Origin: Rhizobium sp. RU20A
GTDB lineage: Bacteria > Pseudomonadota > Alphaproteobacteria > Rhizobiales > Rhizobiaceae
DNA: 64,000 bases
Reading direction: 5' to 3'
Assembly: GCF_900155885.1 (NCBI RefSeq)
Contig: NZ_FTMB01000006.1
Coordinates: forward strand, 186,001-250,000
Shown here: positions 18,932 to 28,508 of the stretch, piece after piece
How positions within the stretch are numbered: position 1 is the first letter of the stretch
How the letters are laid out: the number at the start of each line of letters is the position of its first letter
Made by a program: the position numbers and the translations under genes
Notes under the pieces: generated by a model
The model's database searches: none
Seen by the model: only the letters and a program-made list of their open reading frames with translations
Told to the model about the DNA's origin: nothing

Positions 18932-21808
18932 TCACGCCCGCCTCATCAGCGGAAACCGCTCCTTGAGCAGCCGCCCGATGGATTCGGCGCCAATCGGCGG
19001 GCCGAAAAGGAAGCTCTGGCCGTAGTCGCAGCCCATCTGGGCCAACTGCTGGGCGTCCTCTTCCGTCTCGATGCCCTCGGCCACCACCTGCATGTCGAGT
19101 TCGCGGGCCATGCTGACGACGTTGCGCAGCAGCACGGCGCGCTTGTCGGAGGGGTCCTTCACCAGCGCCTTGTCGATCTTGATCGTGTCGAAGGGGAAGC
19201 GGGTGAGGTAGGAGAGCGAGGAATAGCCGGTGCCGAAGTCGTCGAGCGCCAGCGTCAGGCCGGCATCCTTCAGCTTGGTGAGCACGAGGCGCGCCTGTTC
19301 CGGGTTCTCCATCACCACCGATTCCGTCAGCTCCATCTTGATCCGGGCCGGGTCGCAGCGGTTCTTGGCAATGATGGCGCGCAGGTCCTCGCACAATTCG
19401 TTGGAGAGAAGCTGCGCGGAGGAGAGGTTGACGGACACGAAGATCGGCAGGGCCCCGGTCGCCAGTTGCCATTCGGCAAGATCGGAGGTCGCCTGTTCCA
19501 GCGCGAAGAGACCGAGCTGGTTGATGAGTTCGGAATTCTCCGCAATCGGAATGAACTCGCTCGGGGAAATATTGCCGCGCTTGGGGTGATCCCAGCGCAT
19601 CAGCGCCTCGAAACCGGCAATTTCCGCATCAGCAAGGCGCACGATTGGCTGGTAGGCCATCGACAGTTCCTTGCGCTCGATGGCGCGGCGCAGCTCCGCT
19701 TCGAGCTGCAGCCGGTCGGTGCCGGAGGTCCGGAAGGCGGGCCGGAAGGGCTCGACGCGATTGCCGCCCTGCTTCTTGGCGCGGAACATGGCAAGTTCCG
19801 CATCGTTGAGGAGCCCGGCCGCATTTTCCTGCTGGTCCACCCAGGAGACAAGGCCGATGGAGGCCGTCAGGTTGATTTCCTTGGCTCCGAAGGAAAGCGG
19901 CACCATGATCGCCTTGGAAACGGCATCGGCAAAATCCGCCACTTTGCCCGGCTCGCGCTCGGACATGAGGATCAGGCCGAACTGGTCGCCGCCAAGCCGC
20001 GCCAGCGTGTCCTGCGGGCGCAGCAGGCGGCGAAGACGGCGTGTCAGCGCGATCAGGATATTGTCGCCGGCGGCGATGCCGAGCTGGTCGTTCACCGCCT
20101 TGTAGCGATCGATGTCGATGACGAGCACCGTCGGGCGGATCATGTTTGAGGTCGGGGCCAGCGACAGGATCGCCTGCAGACGATCAAGGAACACCTGCCG
20201 GTTCGGCAGGCCCGTCAGATTGTCGACCACCGCATTGTTGAGCAGTCGCTCCACCGAATTGCGCTGTTCGGTGATGTCGCCGATCGTGCCGACGCAGCGG
20301 ATGATCTCGCCCGTTGCGGCCAGCACCGGCCGGGCGCGGATCGCCAGCCAGTGATAATGGCCGTCTTCGGCGCGGATGCGGAACTCGTGGTTCAGCCGTC
20401 CCCGGCGATGCTCCAGCAGCACGTCGAGCGTGGCGCGGAAGCGGTCGCGGTCGTCGGGGTGAAGGCGCGGCAGCCAGTTGCGGGCCGGCCCGTGCATGGT
20501 GCCGGGCGCAAGGCCGAGCTGCGCCGAAACATCCGGCATGGTGACGATGCGGTCGCGCGCCACGTCCCAGTCCCAGACCGTGTCGCCCGAGCCCGTCAGC
20601 GCCAGCGATTGCCGCTCCATGTCGGAGAACAGGCCCAGCTGGTAGGCGCCGCCGGCAAAGGCGTGTTGCATCACCGTAAAGCCGATGAGAAGCACGATCA
20701 GCACCAGCCCGCCGCCGAGCGCCGGCTGCACGATGTCGTTGGCGAGCTGCCCGGTGACCGTCATCCAGGCCCCGAACAGCCAGACGAGGATCAGCGCCCA
20801 GGCCGGCACCAGCAGGATGGCGCGGTCATAGCGCGAAAAGCCGAGATAGATGATGAGAATGAGGCCGACCGTGCCCGTCAGCGCGAAGGAAAGCCGCGCG
20901 ATCCCGGCCGCGATGGCGGGGTCGTAGACCGCCACGCCGAAAAGCAGGCCGAGGCCAAGAACCCAGGCGAGGGTGGCGTAGGACAGGTGCTGGTGCCAGC
21001 GGTTGAGGTTGAGATAGGTGAAGAGGAAGACCACGAGGCCGGCGGCAAGGAACACCTCCGTGCCCGCCCGCCAGATCCGCTCGTCATCCGCCGTGACATG
21101 GATCAGCTTGGAAATGAAGCCGAAATCGACGCAGATATAGGCGAGCACCGCCCAGGCGAGCGCCGCCGTCGCCGGCAACATCGACGTGCCCTTGACGACG
21201 AAGAGAATGGTGAGGAACACCGCCAGCAGGCCGGCAATGCCGAGCACGATGCCGCGATAGAGCGTGAAGGCGTTGACCGTATCCTTGTAGGCGTCCGGCT
21301 CCCACAGATAGATCTGCGGCAGCTCCGGCGACGCGAGTTCCGCCACGAAGGTAATGACGGAGCCGGGGTTGAGCGTGATGCGGAAGACATCCGCCTCCTC
21401 GCTCGGCTGCCGGTCCAGCGCAAAGCCCTCCGACGGGGTGATGGCGAGAATGCGCTGCGAGCCGAGATCGGGCCAGAAGAGCTTGGAATTGACGAGGCGG
21501 AAGTGGGGGGCGACGATGACGCGCTCCAGCTGCTCTTCCGAGACGTTGGCGAGCGCGAAGACGGCCCAGTCGCCGCGATGCTGGTCCGAGGAGGCGCGCA
21601 CCTCGATGCGCCGCACGATGCCGTCCGTGCCGGGCGCGGTGGAGACCTGGAAGGCATCGCCGCGACCCGTATAGATTTCCGTCGTTGCCGTCAGGTCGAG
21701 CGCAGTGTCCTCGCGCGAAATCTTCACCGGCTCCAGCGCGAGCGCCGGCCCTGCGCCGAACAGCGCGAGCACGAAAAGAGCGGCGAGGATGCGGCCGAGC
21801 TGAGCCAT
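18932..21808 (-). CDS. Membrane-bound GGDEF/EAL protein with 7TMR-DISM-like sensor and PAS
   Basis: A 958-aa protein from MAQLGRILAALFVLALFGAG, an export signal. An extracytoplasmic beta domain covers about residues 26-180, then seven to eight membrane helices (about 185-390), a PAS domain (about 405-520, ending GTIGDITEQRN), a GGDEF domain (about 530-690) and an EAL domain (about 705-955). The GGDEF signature reads GGDQF, which probably abolishes cyclase activity. The EAL keeps EALMRW, DDFGTGYSSL and KIDKAL, so c-di-GMP phosphodiesterase activity is likely. The frame is open to 21910; 21808 was chosen for the signal peptide. Confidence 0.9.
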   Translation of the reverse strand: MAQLGRILAALFVLALFGAGPALALEPVKISREDTALDLTATTEIYTGRGDAFQVSTAPGTDGIVRRIEVRASSDQHRGDWAVFALANVSEEQLERVIVAPHFRLVNSKLFWPDLGSQRILAITPSEGFALDRQPSEEADVFRITLNPGSVITFVAELASPELPQIYLWEPDAYKDTVNAFTLYRGIVLGIAGLLAVFLTILFVVKGTSMLPATAALAWAVLAYICVDFGFISKLIHVTADDERIWRAGTEVFLAAGLVVFLFTYLNLNRWHQHLSYATLAWVLGLGLLFGVAVYDPAIAAGIARLSFALTGTVGLILIIYLGFSRYDRAILLVPAWALILVWLFGAWMTVTGQLANDIVQPALGGGLVLIVLLIGFTVMQHAFAGGAYQLGLFSDMERQSLALTGSGDTVWDWDVARDRIVTMPDVSAQLGLAPGTMHGPARNWLPRLHPDDRDRFRATLDVLLEHRRGRLNHEFRIRAEDGHYHWLAIRARPVLAATGEIIRCVGTIGDITEQRNSVERLLNNAVVDNLTGLPNRQVFLDRLQAILSLAPTSNMIRPTVLVIDIDRYKAVNDQLGIAAGDNILIALTRRLRRLLRPQDTLARLGGDQFGLILMSEREPGKVADFADAVSKAIMVPLSFGAKEINLTASIGLVSWVDQQENAAGLLNDAELAMFRAKKQGGNRVEPFRPAFRTSGTDRLQLEAELRRAIERKELSMAYQPIVRLADAEIAGFEALMRWDHPKRGNISPSEFIPIAENSELINQLGLFALEQATSDLAEWQLATGALPIFVSVNLSSAQLLSNELCEDLRAIIAKNRCDPARIKMELTESVVMENPEQARLVLTKLKDAGLTLALDDFGTGYSSLSYLTRFPFDTIKIDKALVKDPSDKRAVLLRNVVSMARELDMQVVAEGIETEEDAQQLAQMGCDYGQSFLFGPPIGAESIGRLLKERFPLMRRA

Positions 21809-21849
21809 CGGGCACGCGGCGGCTCGGCGTTTCAAAGCGTTCAACACGA

Positions 21850-22461
21850 TTACACTTCCGTTGGACCATCGGGAGGCGCGAGCCGCGAAAACAGCAGGTG
21901 ATCGCGCCATTGGCCGTTGATTTTCAGGTATTTCCGAAGGTAGCCTTCCTGCTCAAAACCGGCCTTTTCAAGGAGCCTCACGCTTCTGTCATTGTCCGGA
22001 ATACAGGCCGCTTCGATCCGGTGCAACTGAAGGACCGAAAAGATGTAGGGGATGACAAGGCCAACGGCGGCGCTCATATGCCCGTGGCCGGCATGGCGCT
22101 CGCCCATCCAGTAGCCGATCATACAGGATTGCGCCGCCCCGCGCCGGATGTGGCCGATGGTGATGCCGCCCAGCAGCGCATCGCTCCGACGTGAAAACAA
22201 CAGCAGCGCCACCGCCTGTCCGGCGGAAAACTCCTGTTCGCTGCGTGCCACCCGATCGCGGAAGGCGCCCTCCGTCAGATCCTCGGCGCGCCAGGCCGGC
22301 TCCCAGGGTTCGAGAAAGGCCCGGCTTTCGGAGCGTAAGCCCGTCCAGGCGCGGTAGTCGCCCACCACCGGCAGGCGCAGCAGATAGTCAGCATCGGCAA
22401 TCGTCACGGTCTCCGGGGGCCGGGAGAGAAACCGGAACATCGATCTCGCCATGCGTTTCAT
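21850..22461 (-). CDS. GNAT family N-acetyltransferase (RimJ/RimL-like)
   Basis: A 203-aa acetyltransferase: MLxxR-type N-terminal strands, LGGITIGHIRRG, then the acetyl-CoA loop region IGYWMGERHAGHGHMSAAVG, and LHRIEAACIPDNDRSVRLLEKAGFEQEGYLRKY typical of RimJ-like ribosomal-protein or amine acetylases. The ATG at 22461 has gcagggga 5-9 bases upstream; in-frame ATGs at 22452 and 22440 are alternatives. The upstream part of the open frame (to 22611) has no coding look. It is clustered with the M16 peptidase and thrC on the same strand. Confidence 0.88.
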   Translation of the reverse strand: MKRMARSMFRFLSRPPETVTIADADYLLRLPVVGDYRAWTGLRSESRAFLEPWEPAWRAEDLTEGAFRDRVARSEQEFSAGQAVALLLFSRRSDALLGGITIGHIRRGAAQSCMIGYWMGERHAGHGHMSAAVGLVIPYIFSVLQLHRIEAACIPDNDRSVRLLEKAGFEQEGYLRKYLKINGQWRDHLLFSRLAPPDGPTEV

Positions 22462-22639
22462 TGCTCCCCTGCGACCCGAAAGACCGCTCCATGCCATCGC
22501 CCACGCGGGCGACCCGGCCATCAAATCAGACGCCAAACGCCGCATCAAGCGGCGAGGGACAGGCGGGCGCGAGACGATCGCCTGCGCCGCGACGGCGCCG
22601 GGAGGAGGCACCGTCCTTCATGGTGGACAAGGCGAGGAC

Positions 22640-23938
22640 TCAGCTTGCCGCGCGCACCGGCGCGGGCTTCAGCGAAAGGCTCTCGGCCATCTGTGCGGTC
22701 GGCGCCAGAAGCTCCAGCGGGCCGATGGCCGAGAGCGTCGGGACCGTGTCGAAGAACAGCCGCCCGGCAAGATCGGTCAGCCGTTCTACGGTGATGCCGG
22801 ACAGGCGCTCCATCAGTTCCTGGTTGGGAATGGTGCGGCCATAGAGCATCATCTGCCGGGCGATCTGGCCGGCGCGCGCCGCCGGGCTTTCCTGCCCCAT
22901 CAGAAGCTGGGCGCGGATCTGGGCGCGGGCGCGCTCGATTTCCTGCTGCTCGATCCGGTCGGACGACTTTCGCAGCTCCTCGATGATGACGGGCATCAGT
23001 TCCGGCAGGTTTTCCCCACCGGTTGCGGCGTGGACGCCGAAGATGCCGGTGTCGGAAAAGCCCCAGTGGAAGGCATAGACGGAATAGCAAAGGCCGCGAT
23101 GCTCGCGCACTTCCTGAAACAGGCGGGACGACATGCCGCCGCCGAGGATATTGGCAAGGATCTGCGAACAGTAGAAGTCCCGCGCGTGATAGGCCTTGCC
23201 CTCGAAGCCGAGCAGCACCTGCGCATCCATCAGGTCGCGCTCCTCGCGCGTCTCGCCGCCCGTGTAGAGGGCGGTCTCCAGGATCGGCGTCGCGCTCGGC
23301 TTGGTCGGGATGGAGGCGAACCGCTCTTCCACCTGCTTGACGAAGCTGTCGTGATCCACCGCGCCGGCCGCCACCACGAAGAGCCGGTCGGTCGTGTAGT
23401 TGCGGCCGAGATAGGCGCGAATCTGGTCGGGCGTGAAGGAATTGACCGTATCCGGCGTGCCGAGGATCGGCCGGCCGATCGTCTGGCCGCGGAAGGCGGT
23501 CTCGGCGAAGCGGTCGAAGACGACATCGTCGGGCACATCGTTGGCCGCGCCGATTTCCTGCAGGATGACGTGCTTTTCGCGCCGCAACTCTTCCTCGTCG
23601 AAGCTCGATTCGGTGAGGATGTCGGCGAGGATATCGACCGCGAGCGGGACATGATCCTTCAGCACGCGGGCGTAATAGGAGGTGGTCTCGGTGGAGGTGG
23701 CGGCGTTGACCTCGCCGCCGACATTCTCGATTTCCTCGGCAATCTGCCGCGCCGTGCGCCGGGCCGTGCCCTTGAAGGCCATGTGCTCGAGGAGATGGGC
23801 GATGCCGTGTTCTTCGACCGTTTCGTTGCGCGATCCGGATTTGATCCACACGCCGAGTGCGACACTCTCCAGATGCGGCATGGTTTCCGTGACGACCGTC
23901 AGGCCGGACGTCAGCCGCGTGCACTCAACTTTCATCAT
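22640..23938 (-). CDS. M16 family zinc peptidase (mitochondrial-processing-peptidase-like)
   Basis: A 432-aa pitrilysin-family protein. The inverted zinc motif HxxEH is intact in GIAHLLEHMAFKGT (about residues 44-57), with the downstream Glu in the NAATSTETTSYYARV block. The family includes the processing proteases found next to thrC across rhizobia. The substrate in bacteria is unclear. The start MMKVECTRLTSGLTVVTE at 23938 is 32 bases after thrC, indicating a thrC-M16-GNAT operon. Confidence 0.94.
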   Translation of the reverse strand: MMKVECTRLTSGLTVVTETMPHLESVALGVWIKSGSRNETVEEHGIAHLLEHMAFKGTARRTARQIAEEIENVGGEVNAATSTETTSYYARVLKDHVPLAVDILADILTESSFDEEELRREKHVILQEIGAANDVPDDVVFDRFAETAFRGQTIGRPILGTPDTVNSFTPDQIRAYLGRNYTTDRLFVVAAGAVDHDSFVKQVEERFASIPTKPSATPILETALYTGGETREERDLMDAQVLLGFEGKAYHARDFYCSQILANILGGGMSSRLFQEVREHRGLCYSVYAFHWGFSDTGIFGVHAATGGENLPELMPVIIEELRKSSDRIEQQEIERARAQIRAQLLMGQESPAARAGQIARQMMLYGRTIPNQELMERLSGITVERLTDLAGRLFFDTVPTLSAIGPLELLAPTAQMAESLSLKPAPVRAAS

Positions 23939-23970
23939 CCGTCTTTCTGCGCTCTACTTCCGGCAACGCT

Positions 23971-25371
23971 CTACTTCCGGATGCGGGCGTGGTCGCCGAC
24001 GTAAGCCTCGACGGTCTTCAGCTCGGGATCCAGGATATCGAAACGCTCCTCCCTGTCCATCAAGTCAGCAAGCCACGTCGGAAGCGCCGGGTCAATACCG
24101 GATGCGGATTTTACAGCCGCCGGGAACTTGGCCGGATGCGCGGTTGCAAGCGTCACCATGGGCGAGCCCGCCTTCTCGTGCTTGGCAGCGACATGCACGC
24201 CGATGGCGGTGTGCGGGTCGAGCAGATAGCCGGTCTCGGCAAGCGTCGCGGCAATCGTCTTGGCCACGTCCTTCTCGCTGGCGCGGCCGGCACGGAACTC
24301 GCGGCGGATCGCCTTCAGCGCCTTTTCCTCGATCTCGAAGGCGCCGGACTGCTTCAGCCCGTCCATCGCGCGGCGCACCTTGGCGGGGTCGCGGTCATAG
24401 GCCTCGAACAGCAGCCGCTCGAAGTTGGAGGAGACGCCGATGTCCATGGAGGGGGACGTCGTCGCCTTCACGGCGCGCATCTCGTAGCGGCCGGTCTTCA
24501 GGGTGCGGGCGAGAATGTCGTTCTCGTTGGTCGCAACCACCAGCTTGTCGATGGGCAGCCCCATCTTCTTGGCGACGTAACCGGCGAAAATGTCGCCAAA
24601 ATTGCCCGTCGGAACCGTGAAGGAGATCTTCCGGTCCGGACCGCCGAGCGAAACGGCGGTGGTGAAGTAATAGACCACCTGCGCCATGATGCGCGCCCAG
24701 TTGATCGAGTTGACGCCCGACAGCGCCACCTGTTCGCGGAAGGGCGCATCGTTGAACATGGCTTTGACGAGGTTCTGGCAGTCGTCGAAATTGCCGTTGA
24801 TGGCCACCGCATGCACGTTCGAGGCCGTCGAGGTCGTCATTTGCCGCTGCTGCACCGGCGAGACCTTGCCATGCGGGAAGAGGATGAAGATGTCGGTGCG
24901 CTCGCGCCCCGCAAAGGCGTCGATCGCCGCCCCGCCCGTATCGCCGGACGTGGCGCCGACGATGGTGGCGCGCTCGCCGCGCTCCGTCAGCACATGGTCC
25001 ATGAGGCGGCCGAGCATCTGCATCGCCACGTCCTTGAAGGCGAGCGTCGTGCCGTGGAAGAGCTCCATGATGAAGCTGTTCGGCCCGGTCTGGACGAGCG
25101 GCACGACGGCCGGATGGCGGAAGGTCGCATAGGCCTCGTCGATCATGGCGCGCAGCGTCTCGCCCTTGATCTCGTCGCCGGTGAAGCGCGACATCACCGC
25201 AAAGGCGATCTCCTGATAGGACTGGCCGCGCATCGACCGGATGTCCTTCTTCTTGAAGGTCGGCCATTCCTTGGGCACGTAAAGCCCGCCATCGCTGGCA
25301 AGCCCGGCCAGCAGCGCATCGGAAAAGCCGAGCGAGGGGGCCTCGCCCCGGGTGGAAACATAGGTCACCAT
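23971..25371 (-). CDS. thrC: Threonine synthase
   Basis: Converts O-phosphohomoserine to threonine with PLP, using the product of thrB at 8 kb. 466 aa from MVTYVSTRGEAPSLGFSDAL. The PLP lysine lies in FHGTTLAFKDVAMQML, and the phosphate-binding loop is seen in VGATSGDTGGAAID. ATG 25371 has aaggaca upstream; an in-frame ATG at 25386 is less well supported. It heads the minus-strand cluster with the M16 peptidase and GNAT. Confidence 0.96.
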   Translation of the reverse strand: MVTYVSTRGEAPSLGFSDALLAGLASDGGLYVPKEWPTFKKKDIRSMRGQSYQEIAFAVMSRFTGDEIKGETLRAMIDEAYATFRHPAVVPLVQTGPNSFIMELFHGTTLAFKDVAMQMLGRLMDHVLTERGERATIVGATSGDTGGAAIDAFAGRERTDIFILFPHGKVSPVQQRQMTTSTASNVHAVAINGNFDDCQNLVKAMFNDAPFREQVALSGVNSINWARIMAQVVYYFTTAVSLGGPDRKISFTVPTGNFGDIFAGYVAKKMGLPIDKLVVATNENDILARTLKTGRYEMRAVKATTSPSMDIGVSSNFERLLFEAYDRDPAKVRRAMDGLKQSGAFEIEEKALKAIRREFRAGRASEKDVAKTIAATLAETGYLLDPHTAIGVHVAAKHEKAGSPMVTLATAHPAKFPAAVKSASGIDPALPTWLADLMDREERFDILDPELKTVEAYVGDHARIRK

Positions 25372-25907
25372 CGTCCTGTCCTTCATCCTGCGGGCCTCGC
25401 GCCCCGGGCGCCGCCGTCATCCTTGCGCGCCGCCGCCTTTCCTATCCCGCTCCGCAGCGAAAGGGCCGTCTCTTTGCGTCAGGCACTGGCAAAGCCGGGC
25501 AGGGGGCAGGAAAACTTCGCGGCACGCCAACCGTATGGCTGGGTACGGCCAATCACCAAAACCGTGTCGTGCCTAACGCAACCGTCGGGAAAAGAAAACA
25601 GCTTTCACGGCACGCAGGCCCTGCCGCCAAAGACTGGCCGGCGCCGCGGCGGGGAGCGAAAGGCATCGGACGATGTCGATGCAATTGTTGCAGGAAGCCC
25701 CGTTCCGGTTTTCAAATTTATGCAGTAGGGTGCCGCCCGAAAGTGCCGACCGCAGGCGGGATCACCGCTCCGCGCTGCCGGCAGGCACAGGATTTGAACG
25801 ACGGATGGCCTGCCGGGGATGCCCGCAAGCTGCCCGGCGCTATCGGCCATGAGGGCCGGAGAAAAACGGTTCCCGGTAAGACCGGGCGAGTGGGGAGTGT
25901 CAGTCGC
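25372..25907. other. Gene-free divergent region
   Basis: 536 bases between the divergent thrC and lipoprotein genes. It should contain both promoters. I see no repeat, tRNA or convincing gene; the open frames here have no ribosome site or family resemblance. A structured RNA cannot be ruled out by eye. Confidence 0.5.
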
Positions 25908-26519
25908 GTGTCTTCAAAGCTTTTCGGTTCTCTCATTGCCGCCTCCCTCGTGATGGCGCTTGCCGGCTGCAGCAAGACGGATACGGCGGACATGGTGGCC
26001 GTGGATGCCGGGACCGGTGCCCAGATGGCGCCGGCCGCAAACCCCGCCGGAACGACGCTCGCCACCGGCGTTGGCGGCCAGCCCGTGGCCGTCATCCAGG
26101 GTGCTTGCCCGCAGGTCTTCATCTCCGATGATGCGGCCGTGCACCGCGTCTACGCCAGGGGCGCGACGGACGATCCGATGCAGATCCAGTATCAGGCCTC
26201 CTTCGGCGACCAGACCCGCCAGTGCGTCCAGAGCACGGCAAACCTCACCGTCAACATCGTCGCGCAGGGCCGCGTCGTCCTCGGCCCCGTCGGCACGCCC
26301 GGCTCCGTCAACCTGCCGATCCGCGTGACCGCCCGCGACGGCGACCAGGTTCTCTACGACCAGGTCCGCCCCTTTGCCGTCGATATCCCGGCTGAAGGCA
26401 CCACCCAGTTCGTCTTCACCGACAGCAACGTCTCCATCCCCGCCGGCGCCGGCGCCGACACCAAGATCTACATCGGCTTCGACAAGGGCGCAAAAGCGGG
26501 CAAGACGAAGCGGAAGTGA
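25908..26519 (+). CDS. Predicted lipoprotein, 203 aa
   Basis: A GTG start at 25908, with ggggag ten bases upstream, gives MSSKLFGSLIAASLVMALAG and then the lipobox Cys. The mature part has a short Ala/Thr-rich linker and a beta-rich domain of about 150 residues with one disulfide-capable pair (IQGACPQVF ... QTRQCVQST) and a Lys-rich end. It resembles conserved rhizobial envelope lipoproteins of unknown function. A GTG at 25890 is an alternative start. Confidence 0.82.
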   Translation: MSSKLFGSLIAASLVMALAGCSKTDTADMVAVDAGTGAQMAPAANPAGTTLATGVGGQPVAVIQGACPQVFISDDAAVHRVYARGATDDPMQIQYQASFGDQTRQCVQSTANLTVNIVAQGRVVLGPVGTPGSVNLPIRVTARDGDQVLYDQVRPFAVDIPAEGTTQFVFTDSNVSIPAGAGADTKIYIGFDKGAKAGKTKRK

Positions 26520-26616
26520 GAGGGAGAAGGCCGTCAGGCTTTCGCCTTCTTGCCGGGTTTTGAAGGCACCCATATCCTGATAACGGGATGGGAACGTCAC
26601 CTGTCAAACCCACCGT

Positions 26617-26703
26617 CGTCATCCTCGGGCCTGACCCGAGGATCTATTTTCAAACACTTAGGCGTATGGCTGTGGATGCTCGGGTCAAGCCCGAGCATGA
26701 CGT
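26617..26703. repeat. Intergenic palindrome pair (cgtcatcctcgggc family)
   Basis: cgtcatcctcgggcctgacc at the left and gggtcaagcccgagcatgac at the right are inverse copies flanking about 40 bases. The same family occurs at 29970-30111, 34956-35042 and 38763-38848. Confidence 0.8.
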
Positions 26704-26765
26704 CCTCTCTTGAGCCGCAGCCATAATTCACCTGCATTCCCGGCGTCAGGCGGTCGTGTCGCCCC

Positions 26766-27461
26766 TCACGCCACCACATCCTCCGACCACTCCGCCAGCG
26801 CCGCGATTACGCCTGGCAGCATCGCCATGCGCGAGATCACCGTCTCGGCGCCGGCATCCGTCAGCTTGTCGGCATGCGAGGGATAGGTGTGGGAGCCGCC
26901 GGTGAAGCCGACGACGCGCATGCCGGCGGCGCGGGCCGCTTCCACGCCGTGCACGCTGTCTTCCACCACCAGCGTGCGGGCGGGCTTTGCGCCCATCTGC
27001 TTGGCGCCGTGCAGGAAAATGTCCGGCTTCGGCTTCACCCGGTCTTCGCCGAGGTCGCGCGCCGAATAGACATGGCCCTTGAAGAGCGGCTTCAGCTTGA
27101 CGGCCGAGAGCATCAGGTCGAGTCGCTTCGACGTGGAGTTGGAGCACACGCAGAAGGGGAGTTCCAGCTTTTCCAGCATGGCCTTGACGCCCTCGATCGC
27201 TTCCACTTCCTTCGGCAGGCGCTGGTCGAGGAGCTTTTCCACCTTGTCGATCAGCGAGGCGGAAAAGGGGATGTCGGCCTCGCGCTCGACGGTCAGCAGC
27301 GTGTTGCGCCAGGTCATGCCGGCAAAGCGCTCGGAATGCTCTTCCGCGCTGATCGGATAGCCGGCCTCCGTCAGGAGCTCGGATTCGACGCGCGAGCAGA
27401 TGATTTCGGAATCGACGAGCACCCCGTCGCAATCGAAGATGATGAGGTCGAAACCGGCCAT
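26766..27461 (-). CDS. HAD-IA family phosphatase
   Basis: A 231-aa hydrolase with all HAD motifs: FDCDGVLVDSE (nucleophile Asp), CVCSNSTSKR (motif II), KPKPDIFLHG (motif III Lys) and TLVVEDSVHGVEAA (acidic motif IV). A helical C1 cap lies at about residues 20-80. It is closest in style to the YieH/beta-phosphoglucomutase-like sugar-phosphate phosphatases. The substrate cannot be read from sequence. It stands alone. Confidence 0.92.
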   Translation of the reverse strand: MAGFDLIIFDCDGVLVDSEIICSRVESELLTEAGYPISAEEHSERFAGMTWRNTLLTVEREADIPFSASLIDKVEKLLDQRLPKEVEAIEGVKAMLEKLELPFCVCSNSTSKRLDLMLSAVKLKPLFKGHVYSARDLGEDRVKPKPDIFLHGAKQMGAKPARTLVVEDSVHGVEAARAAGMRVVGFTGGSHTYPSHADKLTDAGAETVISRMAMLPGVIAALAEWSEDVVA

Positions 27462-27602
27462 GAAAGAGTCCTTGCGTCCTTTGGAAATATCCGCGCCCCT
27501 CTATACGAAGCGGGCGCGGCAAACAAGCAAATGGCCTGCCGAAGCGGGTGAGGGCGTGACCATCGGCCGGCTTTCTGTCAGGATGACGGCGAAAGGACCG
27601 CC

Positions 27603-27965
27603 ATGCTGACGCTTGATGACCTGCGCGCCATGATCCTCGTTCTGCCCGATACGGTGGAGACGTCCGTCTTCGGCAATCCGTGTTTCAAGGTGGGCGACAA
27701 GGCCATCTGCTTCTGGAATGTCGGTCACGACAGCCCGGTCTTCAAGGTCTCCTTCGACGAACGCGACATGCTGATCGAAGCCGAGCCCGAAACCTTCTTC
27801 ACCACGCCGCATCATCGCCCGTCGCCGCTGGTGCTCGCCCGCCCTCAAACCGTCGATCCCGAATGGGCGCGGGCGACGCTCGAGCGCACCTGGCGCCGTC
27901 TGGCCCGCCGCGCCACGGTGACGCGCTATGACGAGGCGCAGGCGGACACGGCCGGTCGGGCCTGA
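27603..27965 (+). CDS. MmcQ/YjbR family protein
   Basis: A 120-aa CyaY-like-fold protein: MLTLDDLRAMILVLPDTVET, FKVGDKAICFW and PHHRPSPLVLA with a C-terminal RTWRRLA helix. The MmcQ/YjbR family is widespread; DNA binding has been proposed, and the function is otherwise unknown. It faces away from the HAD gene and precedes the DUF1284 gene by 57 bases. Confidence 0.88.
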   Translation: MLTLDDLRAMILVLPDTVETSVFGNPCFKVGDKAICFWNVGHDSPVFKVSFDERDMLIEAEPETFFTTPHHRPSPLVLARPQTVDPEWARATLERTWRRLARRATVTRYDEAQADTAGRA

Positions 27966-28022
27966 GCCGTCCGCGATCCGCCTCCTGTTTGCCGCCGCGC
28001 CGGCCTCGGCTATGACGTCACC

Positions 28023-28481
28023 ATGAACGCTGCATCCTCTTCCCCCGCCGAACAGCCCGTGCGGCTGCGTGCGCATCACCTGCTCTGCATGCTGACCTTT
28101 ATCGGCGAGGGCTACAGCCCCACCTTCGTCGCCGAATATCGCCGCATCGTCGCGCGTCTGGGGGCCGGCGCCGAGATCGAGATCGTCGCCGGACCCGACG
28201 ACATCTGCGCGCCGATCTGCCATGCCGCCGGGGAGCACTGTCACAACGAAAGCGTGCAGGACCGCGATCGGCGGGCGGCGGCGAGCGTCACGGCACTTCT
28301 TGGCATAGAGATCGCCCCCGGTGCCCGCTTCCGGCTCGACGCCGCGCGCCTGTCACGCCTCAGGCACGCCTTTGCCACCGGCACGATCCGCGCCGCCTGC
28401 GCCGATTGCGAATGGGCACCGCTCTGCGACGGCATTGCCGCGTCCGGCTTCGAAGGCGTGCTGCTCGCCTGCCGCGCCTGA
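28023..28481 (+). CDS. DUF1284 family protein, possible metal-binding
   Basis: A 152-aa protein with LRAHHLLCMLTFIGEGYSPTF, the family hallmark, and many cysteines: DDICAPICHAAGEHCHNES and AACADCEWAPLCDGI. The arrangement suggests an iron-sulfur or zinc site, which is an inference. The function of DUF1284 is unknown. The gene ends 170 bases before ccrM. Confidence 0.87.
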   Translation: MNAASSSPAEQPVRLRAHHLLCMLTFIGEGYSPTFVAEYRRIVARLGAGAEIEIVAGPDDICAPICHAAGEHCHNESVQDRDRRAAASVTALLGIEIAPGARFRLDAARLSRLRHAFATGTIRAACADCEWAPLCDGIAASGFEGVLLACRA

Positions 28482-28508
28482 CGGGCGGCAGCGCCCCGAT
28501 CTTTGGTA

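Noticed and set aside
20351-21901. 516-aa plus-strand frame opposite the GGDEF/EAL gene
   Set aside because: Arg/Glu/His-rich antisense shadow; the minus strand encodes a multi-domain protein over the same bases.
25372-25907. Structured RNA in the thrC-lipoprotein gap
   Set aside because: No match by eye to conserved tmRNA, RNase P, SRP or 6S motifs; cannot be supported without covariance models.
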